Origin: Gracilaria gracilis
Lineage: Eukaryota; Rhodophyta; Florideophyceae; Gracilariales; Gracilariaceae
Assembly (NCBI GenBank): GCA_030374805.1
Contig: JARGSG010000018.1
Coordinates: 496,001-560,000 of the forward strand
Reading direction: 5' to 3'
DNA length: 64,000 nt
The position numbers were made by a program, and so were the translations under genes. Shown here in pieces: positions 29,953 to 40,609 of this stretch (positions are counted from its first letter, which is position 1; the number at the start of each line of letters is the position of its first letter). The notes below the pieces were generated by a model. It was not told the origin of the DNA and made no database searches. It saw only the letters and a program-made list of their open reading frames with translations.

Positions 29953-30708
29953 ATGTCGTCGTACGGTATTGTCAATACAATTCAAGCTCTGGCGCTGGAA
30001 GGAGCATCCCAGCCGGAGCTGATCAATTTTGAAGTGGATTTCTCGGCTTACACCGAACGTGTTGATGATGTTAATTCTGGACGCGAGCCGAACCAAAGAA
30101 TCAAAGCAGCGTCTGTCCGACAGTGCATGAAGCCGAGACTGTTGCATAGCCTGTGCATATTAGGTAGAATTGAAGGAGCATCTACCGCTGAAGAGGCAAC
30201 CGACGATGCGGTGAGGATCTGGTTCGATTCTCGTCTGGCGTCTACAGTTTGCGACTTGAGCGACCGTGTCGAGGAGGCACTGTCAACTGTTCGATACAAA
30301 CAAATGCCTCGGGACATTTCCGGAGCAGCGGAGAACCTTGTATTAGACACAATAGCTGCACTGGACGAGCATAATGCCTCAAGCATTATTACCGACCACG
30401 ATCAGTGTAAGGAGCTTATCGCTAAGCTAGTGCATAGGCTTGAGCCAGCGGTACTCAAGCAGATCGTCATGTACCAGATGCGTCTTTGGAAGAAGGAACA
30501 AAAGGGAGACCTCAAGTTCTTTACCAACACAATATCTACTCTAGCGGCGCAGGTACACTTGGTACAGTGTGCGAGCCAGAAGCTCAAGCGCAAACAACCA
30601 AGTGCATCCGAGAGCGGGGTTCCGAAAAAAGCCTCCAAAGAATCCGAACGCAAACGGTTTCGGAAAGGCTTACAAACTCGAAACCACGACAAAGATGTAG
30701 TACAATGA
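29953..30708 (+). CDS. Gag-like protein of the young chromovirus
   Basis: ATG 29953 starts 251 residues to TGA 30706-30708. The protein is helical and acidic in its first two thirds (MSSYGIVNTIQALALEGAS... LLHSLCILGRIEGAST), then very basic at the end (KLKRKQPSASESGVPKKASKESERKRFRK), as expected for capsid followed by nucleic-acid-binding parts. Position right after the 5' LTR supports the gag call. The stop may be secondary: after it the same frame continues with DLNRSVPRGPTRAPYWLHC, and Cys-containing sequence resumes past the insertion at 30771-31194. The Cys-His motif is therefore separated from the capsid part. Confidence 0.75.
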   Translation: MSSYGIVNTIQALALEGASQPELINFEVDFSAYTERVDDVNSGREPNQRIKAASVRQCMKPRLLHSLCILGRIEGASTAEEATDDAVRIWFDSRLASTVCDLSDRVEEALSTVRYKQMPRDISGAAENLVLDTIAALDEHNASSIITDHDQCKELIAKLVHRLEPAVLKQIVMYQMRLWKKEQKGDLKFFTNTISTLAAQVHLVQCASQKLKRKQPSASESGVPKKASKESERKRFRKGLQTRNHDKDVVQ

Positions 30709-30770
30709 GACCTCAATAGGTCGGTGCCACGTGGGCCTACTCGTGCGCCTTACTGGCTGCACTGTACCCA

Positions 30771-31194
30771 ATTGGTATTCTGTATTTTATAATTTCTAAT
30801 TTCTAATTTATAGTCTAGGATAGTTTAGCATTGCTGGCCTATGACAGTAGGTCATGGGCACGGCCGATGACGTCATGCCCGCAGGGGAGATCGGCGTCGG
30901 TGCACCTTGTATATATTGTGGTGCACCTCGCCTTCCCCCTCGGGTATTGTAAAGTCAGGCACCACTAGGGCAGTAACTATACCATCTTGGTCACTTGCTA
31001 CTCTATTACTATTCAGGTTTTACCGCGCGTCGACGTCTACTACCGTACACCTACACGGTCTAGACTAGTTGCCCCGCCGTTTGCCCCTGCGGGTTTCAGG
31101 TGCCCTACTACCATATTGGTTGTGTGTTTTTCCCCTTTAGGTTGAGCCCTCGCGCGCTCCCTCTACCAGGCGGACCCCACACCTTATTGGTATT
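30771..31194. mobile_element. 415-bp insertion between gag and protease, flanked by 9-bp direct repeats
   Basis: ATTGGTATT occurs at 30771-30779 and 31186-31194, bracketing about 406 bp without retroelement coding similarity. The left copy lies in the gag frame (CTQLVFC) and similar coding resumes right after the second copy. The insert contains a TATATATT box inside an inverted GGTGCACC pair (about 30899-30926) and three pyrimidine-AG|GT sites. It could be a small non-autonomous element or solo LTR with a 9-bp target duplication, or an intron starting at the GTATTC. Confidence 0.5.
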
Positions 31195-34100
31195 TGTACG
31201 ACAAAAGAACTCCCTGGGAAGGATCTCAGAAGAACGCCGGCGGATAGATTCGAGTCTGGGGAATGGGATAAGAAATGCCTGAACACAGAAGAGTGTTCAG
31301 GCATTCACCCAATAAGCAAGTGCCCGGTGACTTCGAAGGAAAAGAGGCGAGAGCTTCTTGACAAACAATTTGAGAGAAAGAAGACCAACAAGCACGCCAA
31401 GGCTGCCGTACTCAGGTCTTCGTCCAAATCGGCCCCCAACGCAGATGAGGGAAGGTACACTGTGCTTGTGAATGGGATCGAAGCTGTAGCCCTAGGCGAC
31501 TCTGGAGCAGACTACTCCACAATATCTTGCAATTTCTTTGATAGGATATCCGCCAAACATCCCAAGGTAGCAGTACAGCGCCTATCCACACCAATGATCC
31601 TCGACACTGCACTGAGGGCTGACGGCACTCAAGCCCCAGCAACTGCATCACGGAAAGCAAACCTCAACCTCACGATTTTACTCCCCCAGACTGGGCTCCC
31701 AGTACGCATCCGTGGAGTACAATTCCTGATCGTAGACAAGGATATGCCAGAGGTACTCCTCGGAAGGCCACTACTGAAGGCGATGGGTTTCGACTTCAAC
31801 GAGCATCTGCATCGCGTAGCTTCGCTCATCGACGGAAAGTCGGAAGAAGAGTTACAGGGAAGAAGCTGTAGACTTTCATCTGCCAGCTATCGAGGCATTA
31901 GCTACACGGACACCGACGAGGACCCCATTAAACTGCCAGAATGTCTCCAAGCCGGATTTGGAGAGGATACTGCGGACGAGATAGACGAAGCAATCAGGTC
32001 TGCATCAAGAACTGCCAAGGAGAATGGCATGTCTAATGAGGGTACAGCGAAGCTTGAACGACTTTTGGACAAGAACCGAAATTGTTTCGCGATCAAACTC
32101 GGACCAGAGCCGCCTGCAGACGTTCGCCCTCTCTAGATCAAGCTTGCGCCGAACGTCAAACCATACCGCACTCCACAACGACGATATTCCCCTGCGCAAC
32201 GGGTGTTCATCAGGCACACTATCAAGTCGTTGGAGAGGATTGGCGCGCTGTACAAGAACGACCAAGCAAGTTGGGCATGCCCTGCACTGGCCGTTCCAAA
32301 ACCCGGTACCGACAAATTACGTTTTACAGTCGACCTTAGAGGTACCAATGCACGGACTCTGCCACTCCAATCCGCGATGCCGCACCTGGAGTCGATGCTG
32401 CAAGATTGTGAGGGAAGCCAGTGCTTCGCCAACATTGACTTTACGCACGGCTACTGGCAGATACCTCTGGACAAGGTATCGCAGGAAATAATGTCCATCC
32501 AGACACCACTAGGTATCTACTCTCCAACCAGAACACTTCAAGGAGGGACAGATTCAGGGAACCATTTCCAGTCCGTTACGCGAGAGAAATTCGAAGGCAG
32601 AGTGCAGCGCATGCTGCAATGGCTGGATGATTTCCTCATTCACGCGAGGGACGAAACCCAGCTGCTGGCTGAGATCGAAGTATTTTTCGAGGTCTGCACA
32701 GAAGTAGGATTCAAAGTCAATCCGAAAAAGTCCTGCTTCTTTACCAGGGAGGTAAAGTTCTGCGGCAGAATCATTTCATCAGAAGGAGTTCGATTTGATC
32801 CTAGAAACTTTGAGGTCTTACTGGCGATGAAAGCGCCAACAACTGGAGACCAATTGCAGCAGTTGCTGTGCGCTACGAACTGGATGAGGACATCCATTCC
32901 GGACTACGCGCGACTGGTAGAACCACTGCACCAGCTGCTTGTAGAAGCATGCAGGAAGGCTGGGAAACGAACCAAGAAGGCCTTACTGAAAGTGTAGCTC
33001 AACTGGAATATCAAACACCAGGAGGCTTTTGATAAAGTTAAAAATCAACTAGCCGCCGCAACCCAACTTTCCCTTCCAAAGGACGGGTACCAGCTCTGTC
33101 TTTTCACAGATGCATCCGATACCCACTGGGCCGGGATTTTGACCCAGTTTCCTGAAGACGAACAAGATAAACCACTCGTGGAGCAGACACACGAACCACT
33201 ATGTTTTTTATCTGGTGCTTTCAGTGGATCATCGGAACGTTGGAGCGTACCCGAGAAAGAAGGATTCGCTATCGTTGAGTCCATGTGCAGACTGGACTAC
33301 CTCATAGTTGGCAGAACTGTTTCGATATACACTGACCATGCAAACTTGGTTTACATTTACGACCCATATGGTCGTAAAACCGGTGTAGCACGGCATACAG
33401 CCAACAAACTGACTCGCTGGGCCCTGAAGTTGAACGGATTTCGGTTCACCATCGAACACGTGCCAGGAGAACGGAACGTGTGGGCCGATATGCTTACCCG
33501 ATGGGCTGTGCAAACCGCAAGAACGGTGACACCAGCGAAGATCGGGCGCATTCGGGCATTGATGGCAGCACCAGTCAACCCTGGAGTTAACGAAAACTAC
33601 GACTGGCCTTCAATGCAAGACATCATCAAGTCGCAGCGCAACACAACGTGTGCACCTCCAAGTCGTTGCAAGACGACTGGTGACGTTCTCAGGATGCAAA
33701 CAGGAAAAGTATGGATCCCAGGGGACGACATAAATCTCCAGCTCCGAATCTTGATCGCAGCCCACACCGGGAAGGGAGGACACAGGGCCACAGACCCCAC
33801 GTTCAACACAGTAGCAACTCATTTTTGGTGGAAGGACCTTCGAACTCACACCACTGAGTTTACGAATTCATGCATTCACTGTATTGCTACCGGCTATGGC
33901 AAAGTCGTTCCACGTCCGCTAGGGCACACAATGCATGCCAGTAAGCCAAACGAACTGTTGCATTTTGACTACTGTTACATGAACAAGGGTGAGAAGGGAA
34001 AATTGTACACGCTCATAGTTAAAGACGACCTCTCCGGCTACGTGTGGCTCAGAAGTGCAGAGGAAGCCGATTCAGAGACTACCGCGGAAACACTGACGGA

Positions 34101-35094
34101 TTGGTTTGCCGCTTTCGGAGTGGCGAGGTCATGGATATCGGACCAAGGGAGTCACTTCAAAAACAAACTCATGAAGTCCCTATCGCAAAAGCTTAAGGCA
34201 GATCACCATTTTACACTACCATACTGCCCGTGGAGCAACGGTTCAGTAGAGGTGGTATGCCGTGAACTGCTTTGAACGTGCAGAGCGTTATTGTCGGAGT
34301 TCCAACTTCCGCAGTCGGCATGGCCTACTATACTTCCAGTCATTCAGTCCGCAATCAACAGTTCTCCGACAAAGAAGCTCAACGGAAAATGCCCGCTTAC
34401 TGTTTTCACTGGATTGCCACAGGACTCGCCTCTTGCTGCCATTCTTAGAAGCCACGAAAGAATCGTGACCGTCAAGGATATTGACAGTATCCGTGCTAAG
34501 GCGCTTCTAAACATCGAGAAACTACAGGCAGGGCTTGAAGAAATTCACCGCAACTGCGCTGACAAAGGGGGGAAACAGCGCAAGGCCTCTGTTGACGCAC
34601 ATAACCGACGTACTGGCGTTCGGCCGATCGATTTCACAGAAGGTGATTACGTGCTCAAGGCGGTTGCGCAGAAGAACATTCGCGCAAAGACAAGCCTACG
34701 GTGGCAGGGACCATTTCGAGTGACGCAATGTAGAGCACAACACATCTTCGAAGTGGAAAACCTTGTTACTGGAAAGAAGGAGCTGGCTCACGGAAGACAA
34801 TTAAAGCTATTCCGCAACAAAGACTACCAAGTGTCTGAAGAGCTGCAGGAACATTTGGCATATCAGGACAATGAACTACTTGTCATCGAAGACTTCGAAG
34901 ATATTCGCCGACAGAAGACCAAGGTCGATCTGTTAGTGAAATGGAAAGGGTTCACCGACGAAGAGATGGACTGGGTAGATTACAACTCGTTGAAGCAAGA
35001 CGTTCCAGATCTTTTACAGGAATACCTTGATGAGACCAAGACGTCTGGATCGCGAAGGCAGCGCAACGTAATCAGCGCCATCAAGAAAAAATAA
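31195..35094 (+). pseudogene. Pol polyprotein of the young chromovirus, three in-frame stops
   Basis: A single frame runs from 31195 to TAA 35094. Order: zinc-knuckle-like KKCLNTEECSGIHPISKC; aspartic protease ALGDSGADYSTIS; RT with CFANIDFTHGYWQIP and MLQWLDDFLIHA; RNase H with LFTDASDTHWAGIL, EKEGFAIVES and YTDHANLVYI. Then integrase with an H..H/CIHC zinc site and Asp, Asp, Glu in LHFDYCYM, WISDQGSHF and SNGSVEVVCR, and a C-terminal chromodomain (VDLLVKWKGFTDEEMDWVDY). Stops TAG 32134-32136, TAG 32995-32997 and TGA 34273-34275 interrupt it without frameshift. RT, RNase H and integrase keep their catalytic residues. The chromodomain usually directs integration to marked heterochromatin. Confidence 0.92.
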
Positions 35095-35110
35095 CCAACA
35101 ACAGGTGTTG

Positions 35111-35122
35111 GCTATGGGGGAC
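35111..35122 (+). promoter_or_regulatory. Polypurine tract of the young chromovirus
   Basis: ATGGGGGAC immediately precedes the 3' LTR start at 35123, the position where plus-strand synthesis is primed. Short, but placed exactly. Confidence 0.55.
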
Positions 35123-35519
35123 TGTTGATGCCGAAAGGAAATAGCGCCTACGTTGCGACCATAGAGCAGAGTAGTTCTGTGGGTGACGTCAGGTTACAGG
35201 ACGCATATGCGCAGCAATTATACGGAGTGCAACGTATATAAAATACAAAGGAGTGTAGAAATGCCAGGTACGAAGAATCTGGACCAGATAGTAACTCTGG
35301 TTCGGCAACCTGACGTCAGAGTCCACCCATACATTTTGTCACCTTCCTAGGAGCACGCCCGGACGAGGCTATAAAAGACCTGAATCAGCTGCAAAGGCAG
35401 CGGATTCAGAGGCATCCTTGGAGGGACTTCCAAGGTACTTTGTGCCTATTCTCTCGCCTCTGCTGAGTCTACCGCGCGACTGCAACCGAGTGCTCTACGC
35501 CCTCCCGTTCTGATCAACA
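35123..35519 (+). repeat. 3' LTR
   Basis: 397 bp, matching the 5' LTR except at three positions. It ends 419 bp before a TATA box serving the next host gene, so the insertion separates that gene from its former upstream neighbourhood. Confidence 0.95.
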
Positions 35520-35938
35520 ATATGACATGATCCCTCTTGACAATGGCTCTGTGGATGTCGAGGGTTTGGAATAAGTGACAGAGATCGTTCGAAGGTTTTC
35601 CTTGCTGTACGCCGTGGAAGCCACCAAGGCATGCACAGCTTTTTTAGTCGAAATATGCGACGCTATTTTCAGAATTCCATTTCCTTGCTGGTACTTCCTC
35701 TCCGAGAAAAAAACGCAAATGGTCCTCCCATGAAGCCTTCTTGCTTCATTCCACAATTGGAACCACAAGATTACAGACGCGATCTGTTCGTATCCAGTCA
35801 CTGGAGGGGAGCTTCACAGGTGACTGTGCAGAACCGTGTGCTCGCACGTCGAACCCTGATGCATCTTTGGGAAAATGTCAGGAAACAATTCCGTGGGCCA
35901 TACTCAGTCAGAACGGCGTTCATTCGTTGCTCTCAACC

Positions 35939-35946
35939 TATAAAAG
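35939..35946 (+). promoter_or_regulatory. TATA box of the Cys-repeat protein gene
   Basis: TATAAAAG stands 77 bp before ATG 36016, with TCACTCACTTTTGGACTATT between, a likely initiator region. This is the clearest host core promoter in the window. Confidence 0.6.
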
Positions 35947-36015
35947 GAACTTCACACCATTTCACTCACTTTTGGACTATTACCCTTTGCATCCGAACAC
36001 ACTATCACCTCCGAA

Positions 36016-37609
36016 ATGTTTCTGCACGCAGTCCAACTTATCCTTCTCGCCACCGCGATATACGCGCTTTGCCCTCCCGGAAGCAGGCTAGAGGACGGTC
36101 GCTGCATCTCGTGTCCTGACGGCTTGTATCCAACCAGGTTTGGAGAGACTCGATGCACAACATGCAACCCAGGATTTGAACTCAAAGAATTTGGTTCAAG
36201 GTGCCTGGAATGCCGTCACGGCTTCTTCAAAACGACGCTCGGCGTCTCATGCAGCCGATGCCCTCCTGGAATGTCAAGTGTGCTCGGTGCCACAAAATGT
36301 CAGCGGTGCCCTGCTGGGACCATACCGGACCCGGATGGTTCGAGGCGCTTTCCATTCGACTCAGCGTATTCCGCGGAACAGCTAGGATGTCAGAAATGCC
36401 CTCCCAACCAGTTTGCGTCACGTGCGGCTTCTGATGAGTGCAAACTGTGCCCGATCGGTACCATCGCCACTCCAGATGGCACTGGATGTGTATCATGTCC
36501 TGCCGGTACTTTTCGATTGCTCATATCATCCACCAGCTGCGAGCCATGCCCGGCAGGAACATCAAGTCTTGGAGATCGCCCGGCGGGATGTAACAGCGCC
36601 ACCACGGGCTGTCCCACCAACACCTTCGAAGCTGCGGACGGAGAATGTCGAGCTTGTGCGCCTGGAGAACGTCTGAATACTAAAAGAAAAGAATGCGTTA
36701 GGTGTGGCCATAATATGGTGAGCTCTGGAGGTGCTTCGCAACGTTGCTTCGCTTGTGCTCCGGGAAAGCGACCGGCAGGCAGCCGCACTATCTTCGAGAA
36801 CGCCTTGTGCGAGTGTGAGTCCTGCACTGCCCCAGATGGCAAGGGCGGTTGCAGCCGATGTGTAGCCGGGGCGTTTTGGCAAAGCACTCCAGTTGGAGTA
36901 CCGAAGATCAAATACGAGAAGCTGGACTACTACCAAGAGCCGTTCTGCAGTGGTTGTGACAAAGGCTACACCAGCACAGAAGGTGCTTTCGAGTGTTCCA
37001 AATGTGCTGCGAACGAATACACGCACCCAGATGACGCGACCCGATGTGTGACGTGCCCCGATGGACTTCTAGGCCGTTCTGATTTCTTCAACTTCAACTG
37101 CGTCGATCCTTCCACCGAATGCGGCTTGGGGATCGAGTCCTACGGAGTATGGCTGCAGAGCGTCTGAATGTCCTCTCCCTGGCACAATGATGGAAGATGG
37201 GCGTTGTACAACTTGCCTCGGTAATAAGTTCGAGTTGGATACGTGCACTCCATGTGCTCCAAACCACTTCTCTTCGCGCAGAAATGGCATCAGCTGCCAT
37301 CCATGTGCTCTTGTGGATCAGAATGGCAATCCAGCCAGTGCTTTGACTGGTCGATGTGAGTGTCAGCATGGGCAAGGTGAAAGTGATGGCGTTTGTATTC
37401 CTTGCGGCGACGGCGAGTTCTCGTTGGATAGTAGGTGTGTCCGATGCCCATCTGGAAGTGTTTTTCTGCCCAGGTCCCCGTACGGAGATCGGTGCTTTGA
37501 GTGCTCTGATATGAACTTCATGAACCGAATATCTCCTCATCTGCAGTGTCCAGAAGGAACGAGAAAAGTGCCCAATCTGTTTGGTGGCGAGTCTTGTGAG
37601 TGCGAATGA
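36016..37609 (+). pseudogene. Secreted Cys-repeat protein (ephrin-receptor/GCC2-GCC3-like repeats), one frame break
   Basis: ATG 36016 opens a signal peptide (MFLHAVQLILLATAIYA) followed by at least eight repeats of about 40-45 residues. They are of the type CPPGxxxxxGxxxCxxCPxGT, the Cys-rich GCC2/GCC3 (ephrin-receptor-like) repeat found in extracellular proteins. The frame ends at TGA 37165-37167 after 383 residues. Similar repeats resume at once in another frame (SECPLPGTMMEDGRCTTC) and run to TGA 37607-37609. The break lies near a GGGG at about 37128-37131. Either the shorter protein is real or one base has been lost or gained; joined, it would be about 530 residues. No transmembrane segment is seen, so a secreted wall or matrix protein is inferred. 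Confidence 0.7.
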
Positions 37610-37965
37610 GTGTTCCCCTATGAATGCCCATTCAGAACCACTGATGAGTCGTGGTTCTGCGTGAGTAAGCTATTGAAGTTCAGGTTCGGTAAAAGTCTGT
37701 TGTTCTTCAGCCTGCCACTGCTGATAACGGATGACTTTTGGAGCAAAATAATTCGCTAACATGGAGGTCGCTCAACCTGCTTCATCAGACGTAGTATCTC
37801 CGAAGGTAAGATAGAAACTACTTTTGCGCTCCTGTTCAGATGGGGATCAACAAAGCTTGCTTGATCTCAGCTGAGACAAGGCACTCAAAGGTCATTAAAA
37901 GAACATTTTTTTAATTACCCAGAATCGAAACGTCATACACGTGGACACCCATCCAAGCCATTATT

Positions 37966-38397
37966 GTGAAATATACCTACATTTTTGCATGCTTTTGCAT
38001 TTCTGTCAATCGCTTTTCATCGACCTTTTGGTATGGTCGGTACTACCGACGTACCGTCGTAGAGCTACCCTTGGTATATGCGAAGGCATACCTTCGTACT
38101 AAGAATCTCCCATCCGCAAGCATACTGTACATACAGTCAACTCTTCATACATGGCATTTTATTCTCGGAGTCGACGCTGGATTTGATGATCTAGTGAAAG
38201 TGCTCCAACTCCCATTTCCACGATCCATTCCCGACAGCCAGAAATATTGTTCCTATCCAGTCGCTGCACTTACAAACAGCTCATACAGAACATGCTCAGT
38301 TGTGTGCAATACCCCGAACTGTATTGAAGCACTCTTCGCCGACAGTGCGGTCATTCTACACAAGTACATGGAACTTGGGTCAGTGATCTCTTGTTAA
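37966..38397 (+). CDS. Hypothetical ORF with possible signal sequence
   Basis: The frame is open for about 143 residues from a GTG at 37966 (no in-frame ATG nearby) to TAA at 38395-38397. The first residues are hydrophobic (KYTYIFACFCISVNRF). The second half is protein-like with paired cysteines (SYRTCSVVCNTPNCIEAL). It lies between two secreted-protein genes and could be a third, damaged at its start. I do not recognise a family. Between 37610 and 37965 nothing is seen. Confidence 0.3.
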   Translation: MKYTYIFACFCISVNRFSSTFWYGRYYRRTVVELPLVYAKAYLRTKNLPSASILYIQSTLHTWHFILGVDAGFDDLVKVLQLPFPRSIPDSQKYCSYPVAALTNSSYRTCSVVCNTPNCIEALFADSAVILHKYMELGSVISC

Positions 38398-38548
38398 CCA
38401 TCCATGTCCCAACACGGAGACAAGGCTTAGTCCGATTTGCAGCCATTGCATCTCCTCATAATAAAGAGCAATGTAATGTCCCTTGGCTTTCTTGTCTTGT
38501 CCGTGTCTCGCCACCCACTCCCATCAACTTTGGAAAACCGTCGCCAAG

Positions 38549-38991
38549 ATGAACTTGTCTTCGAACCTTCTCAGTCTCTGTTTCCTTTTGTTGTTTGCCG
38601 CACTCTCCTCGGCTGACTACATCAGTGAAGGGCAATATGAGCCCAAATTTCGCGACTTGAGGACTTTTCCGTTCGTCTTCTGCGAGCCCCAATGCAGAAC
38701 CTACTCTACACAATTGCAACAACAGTGCCAGGCCAATAAACAGTTTGCATGCAAGTTTAAAAGATCTTCCGCACAAAACTTTCAATGTGCCTTACATCCA
38801 GCAGCTCCATCCCGTCATAGATGCCCAAATGGCGGAGTTCAAGCCCGCTAAATTTTACCCAAGCCGAATTCCTTCGTGGAATTCAATCTCGCATCAATTT
38901 GAAGGGTATTGCTCTGGCCGTAGTTCTTGTCGACGCGAGTGAGTCTAATGGCCCGGAGAGCGTCACTTTCGTCGCACTTTGGGTCGAATGA
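38549..38991 (+). pseudogene. Small secreted protein, frame broken twice
   Basis: ATG 38549 gives a clean signal peptide (MNLSSNLLSLCFLLLFAALSSA) and a mature start DYISEGQYEPKFRDLRTFPF. Protein-like sequence then moves into a second frame (VPYIQQLHPVIDAQMAEFK) and a third (NLKGIALAVVLVDASESN), ending at TGA 38989-38991. The unbroken first frame would end at 38851 with 100 residues. The third-frame stop lies only 6 bp from the stop of the convergent methyltransferase, a spacing that fits two real, tightly packed genes. Two small indels or short introns are the choices. Confidence 0.5.
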
Positions 38992-38997
38992 CTGCCG

Positions 38998-39873
38998 TCA
39001 GAGGCCAGATAGGCGACAGACGACTACACGTACCTTGTGGCTGCTGTCACTGTCATCCACGTTGCACTGGGGAAATTGCTTTAAAATCAAAAATGATTTT
39101 GGATTCGAAACGTTTACTTGTTGCACAATATTTCGATTGGGCATTAGGAATAAAGCACCGTCCGTCTCGCAAGACTCGTCCATTCCTTTCACTGATTCTT
39201 TCGTGCAAATTTTCCTCCAGACACAGCTGGCAAACGCTCGTTCCTCTTTGCTTGCTCTAACATCCATAGAAGCACCGATATTCACTTCACGAAAGCCAAT
39301 GTTTGCTGCCATCAACCGCATTTTTCGAGCCACTGCACAATCTCCACCGCCCAACATGAGAAGCTGATCTTACAAACTTCTCGCCGTATAGCTCCTTCGA
39401 TCTCAGGGTACCACACCACAGCAGGATGGTCTATCACTCGAATGGCAACTGTTCCGCCCGGTCTGCAAACTCATCTCATCTCCATGATGGCTATTTTTCG
39501 CATCGCGCAAATACGCAAGAACATGGTTCGAGCACACAACGTCAAACGTATTTTCTGCGAATGGAATGGATGTTACATCACCCAGCTGAAAGTCAATATG
39601 GCTGTATCTTCCCCGAGCGTTCTCAACTGCCTGTGGATCGTTGTCGATTCCATTTAGTGTTCCATCGGAACATATGCGGTGAAATCCGGCGGTGATGGAA
39701 CCTGGACCGCATCCACAATCGAGAAGAGACGTTGTCGTACAGAGAAGATGTTTGTCAAAGGCGGCGCTAGACTCCACGTTCCGATTTCTCAACTCTTGCT
39801 GGAAGGCACCCGCTTGGCCCACATGATATTCGCTTGACGTTGTGTAACAATGCCGTTCACTTTCGCAGTTCAA
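38998..39873 (-). pseudogene. SAM-dependent methyltransferase (UbiE/Methyltransf_11-like), frame broken
   Basis: From ATG 39873 the protein reads to the class-I motifs: LLDCGCGPGSITAGF (motif I, SAM-binding Gly-rich loop), LNGIDNDPQAVENAR (acidic loop after strand 2), FQLGDVTSIPFAENTFDVVCSNHVLAYL (motifs II-III). Near 39475 the frame shifts and the expected RPGGTVAIRVIDHPAVVWY follows. A further shift returns to the first frame for the C-terminal part (ARKMRLMAANIGFREV ... NRNIV), ending at 38998. Full length would be about 290 residues, normal for small-molecule methyltransferases. The SAM site is intact but the two shifts prevent a full product. Substrate unknown. Confidence 0.7.
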
Positions 39874-40251
39874 AGAGTGGAGACGAACCTAACTCATCAC
39901 AAAAGACAGCGCCCTTCATACTGTAGTTTTGAGAAGCATTCACATTCCTAAACTTTCTGTGTGGGTGGTGTCGTCGCGACGCGCGACACGTCTGAAGGAG
40001 GTCTCTATATATAGCTCGGGGCCACTGATGAGTCACGGTGTGGCGGGGAGAACCAGGCTCCACGCCAACGGTCGGGAGAGTTCTGCTGTGTGGAGATGGG
40101 CCTAAAGTGTGCAGCGCGACACTGAGCAGGAAGTTGCATTGATTCCATGTAAGAAATTGTGCCGCAAACGAAAGTTGCGTGAGTCCTTTGCAAGCAGTTT
40201 TTCGTCACGACACAAGTAACATGTGGAGCATGAATGAAGTTTGGAGTGGTG

Positions 40252-40287
40252 CATCCTCTCGAGTGCTTAAAAGCACTCGAGAGGATG
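40252..40287. repeat. 17-bp inverted repeat with 2-nt spacer
   Basis: CATCCTCTCGAGTGCTT (40252-40268) and its exact complement (40271-40287) are separated by AA. A second inversion (ATGAGCA / TGCTCAT) follows to about 40302. It lies between two divergent methyltransferase genes and has no T-run, so a bacterial-type terminator is not implied. Confidence 0.8.
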
Positions 40288-40609
40288 AGCATCTTTGCTC
40301 ATGCTTCTGAATACATTTCGTCTTCTACACCTAATTCGTAGGGACGCAGATCTATTGGCAGGAACGCGTTTAATCCTTACTATTTCGCTTTGGTTTGTGG
40401 CAAAGAATTGTTTCCTATAAAAACCAAGAGGTGCACAACGCGAGGTAACGGATTTCTTCTTCAGCGTGGTCGCCAGCTCCGTTGAGATACGTGCAAGTGT
40501 TCGATCCTTTCCTCGTCATCTTGGCTACAGCCAAAAAACATATCGCCAGAGAGTATTGTGCTATTCTGAAATTGGCTCGAGGGTTGCTTACTTTCTCAAG
40601 AAAGATCGA

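Larger units (their letters stand above)
29512..35519 (+). mobile_element. Young Ty3/gypsy chromovirus (LTR retrotransposon)
   Basis: Two 397-bp LTRs (29512-29908 and 35123-35519) both start TGTTGATGCC and end TGATCAACA. They are flanked by the 5-bp target duplication ATATG (29507-29511 and 35520-35524). Only three base differences were seen between the LTRs (under 1%), so insertion is recent. Order inside is gag, zinc-knuckle-like segment, protease, RT, RNase H, integrase and chromodomain, the Ty3/gypsy order. RNase H and integrase wording (HEPLCFLSGAFSG, EKEGFAIVESM, NVWADMLTRW) resembles elements known from oomycetes and other protists. Confidence 0.95.

Noticed and set aside
29953..35094. 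Alternative genetic code reading TAG and TGA
   Set aside because: Other genes in the window appear to end at ordinary stops, and other elements also contain TAA stops; mutation explains the data better.
36390..37540. Minus-strand ORFs of 148-173 codons over the Cys-repeat gene
   Set aside because: Shadow frames caused by the repeated TGC/CCT codons.
38979..39367. Plus-strand ORFs of 93 and 146 codons
   Set aside because: They lie over the antisense methyltransferase, whose motifs are clear.
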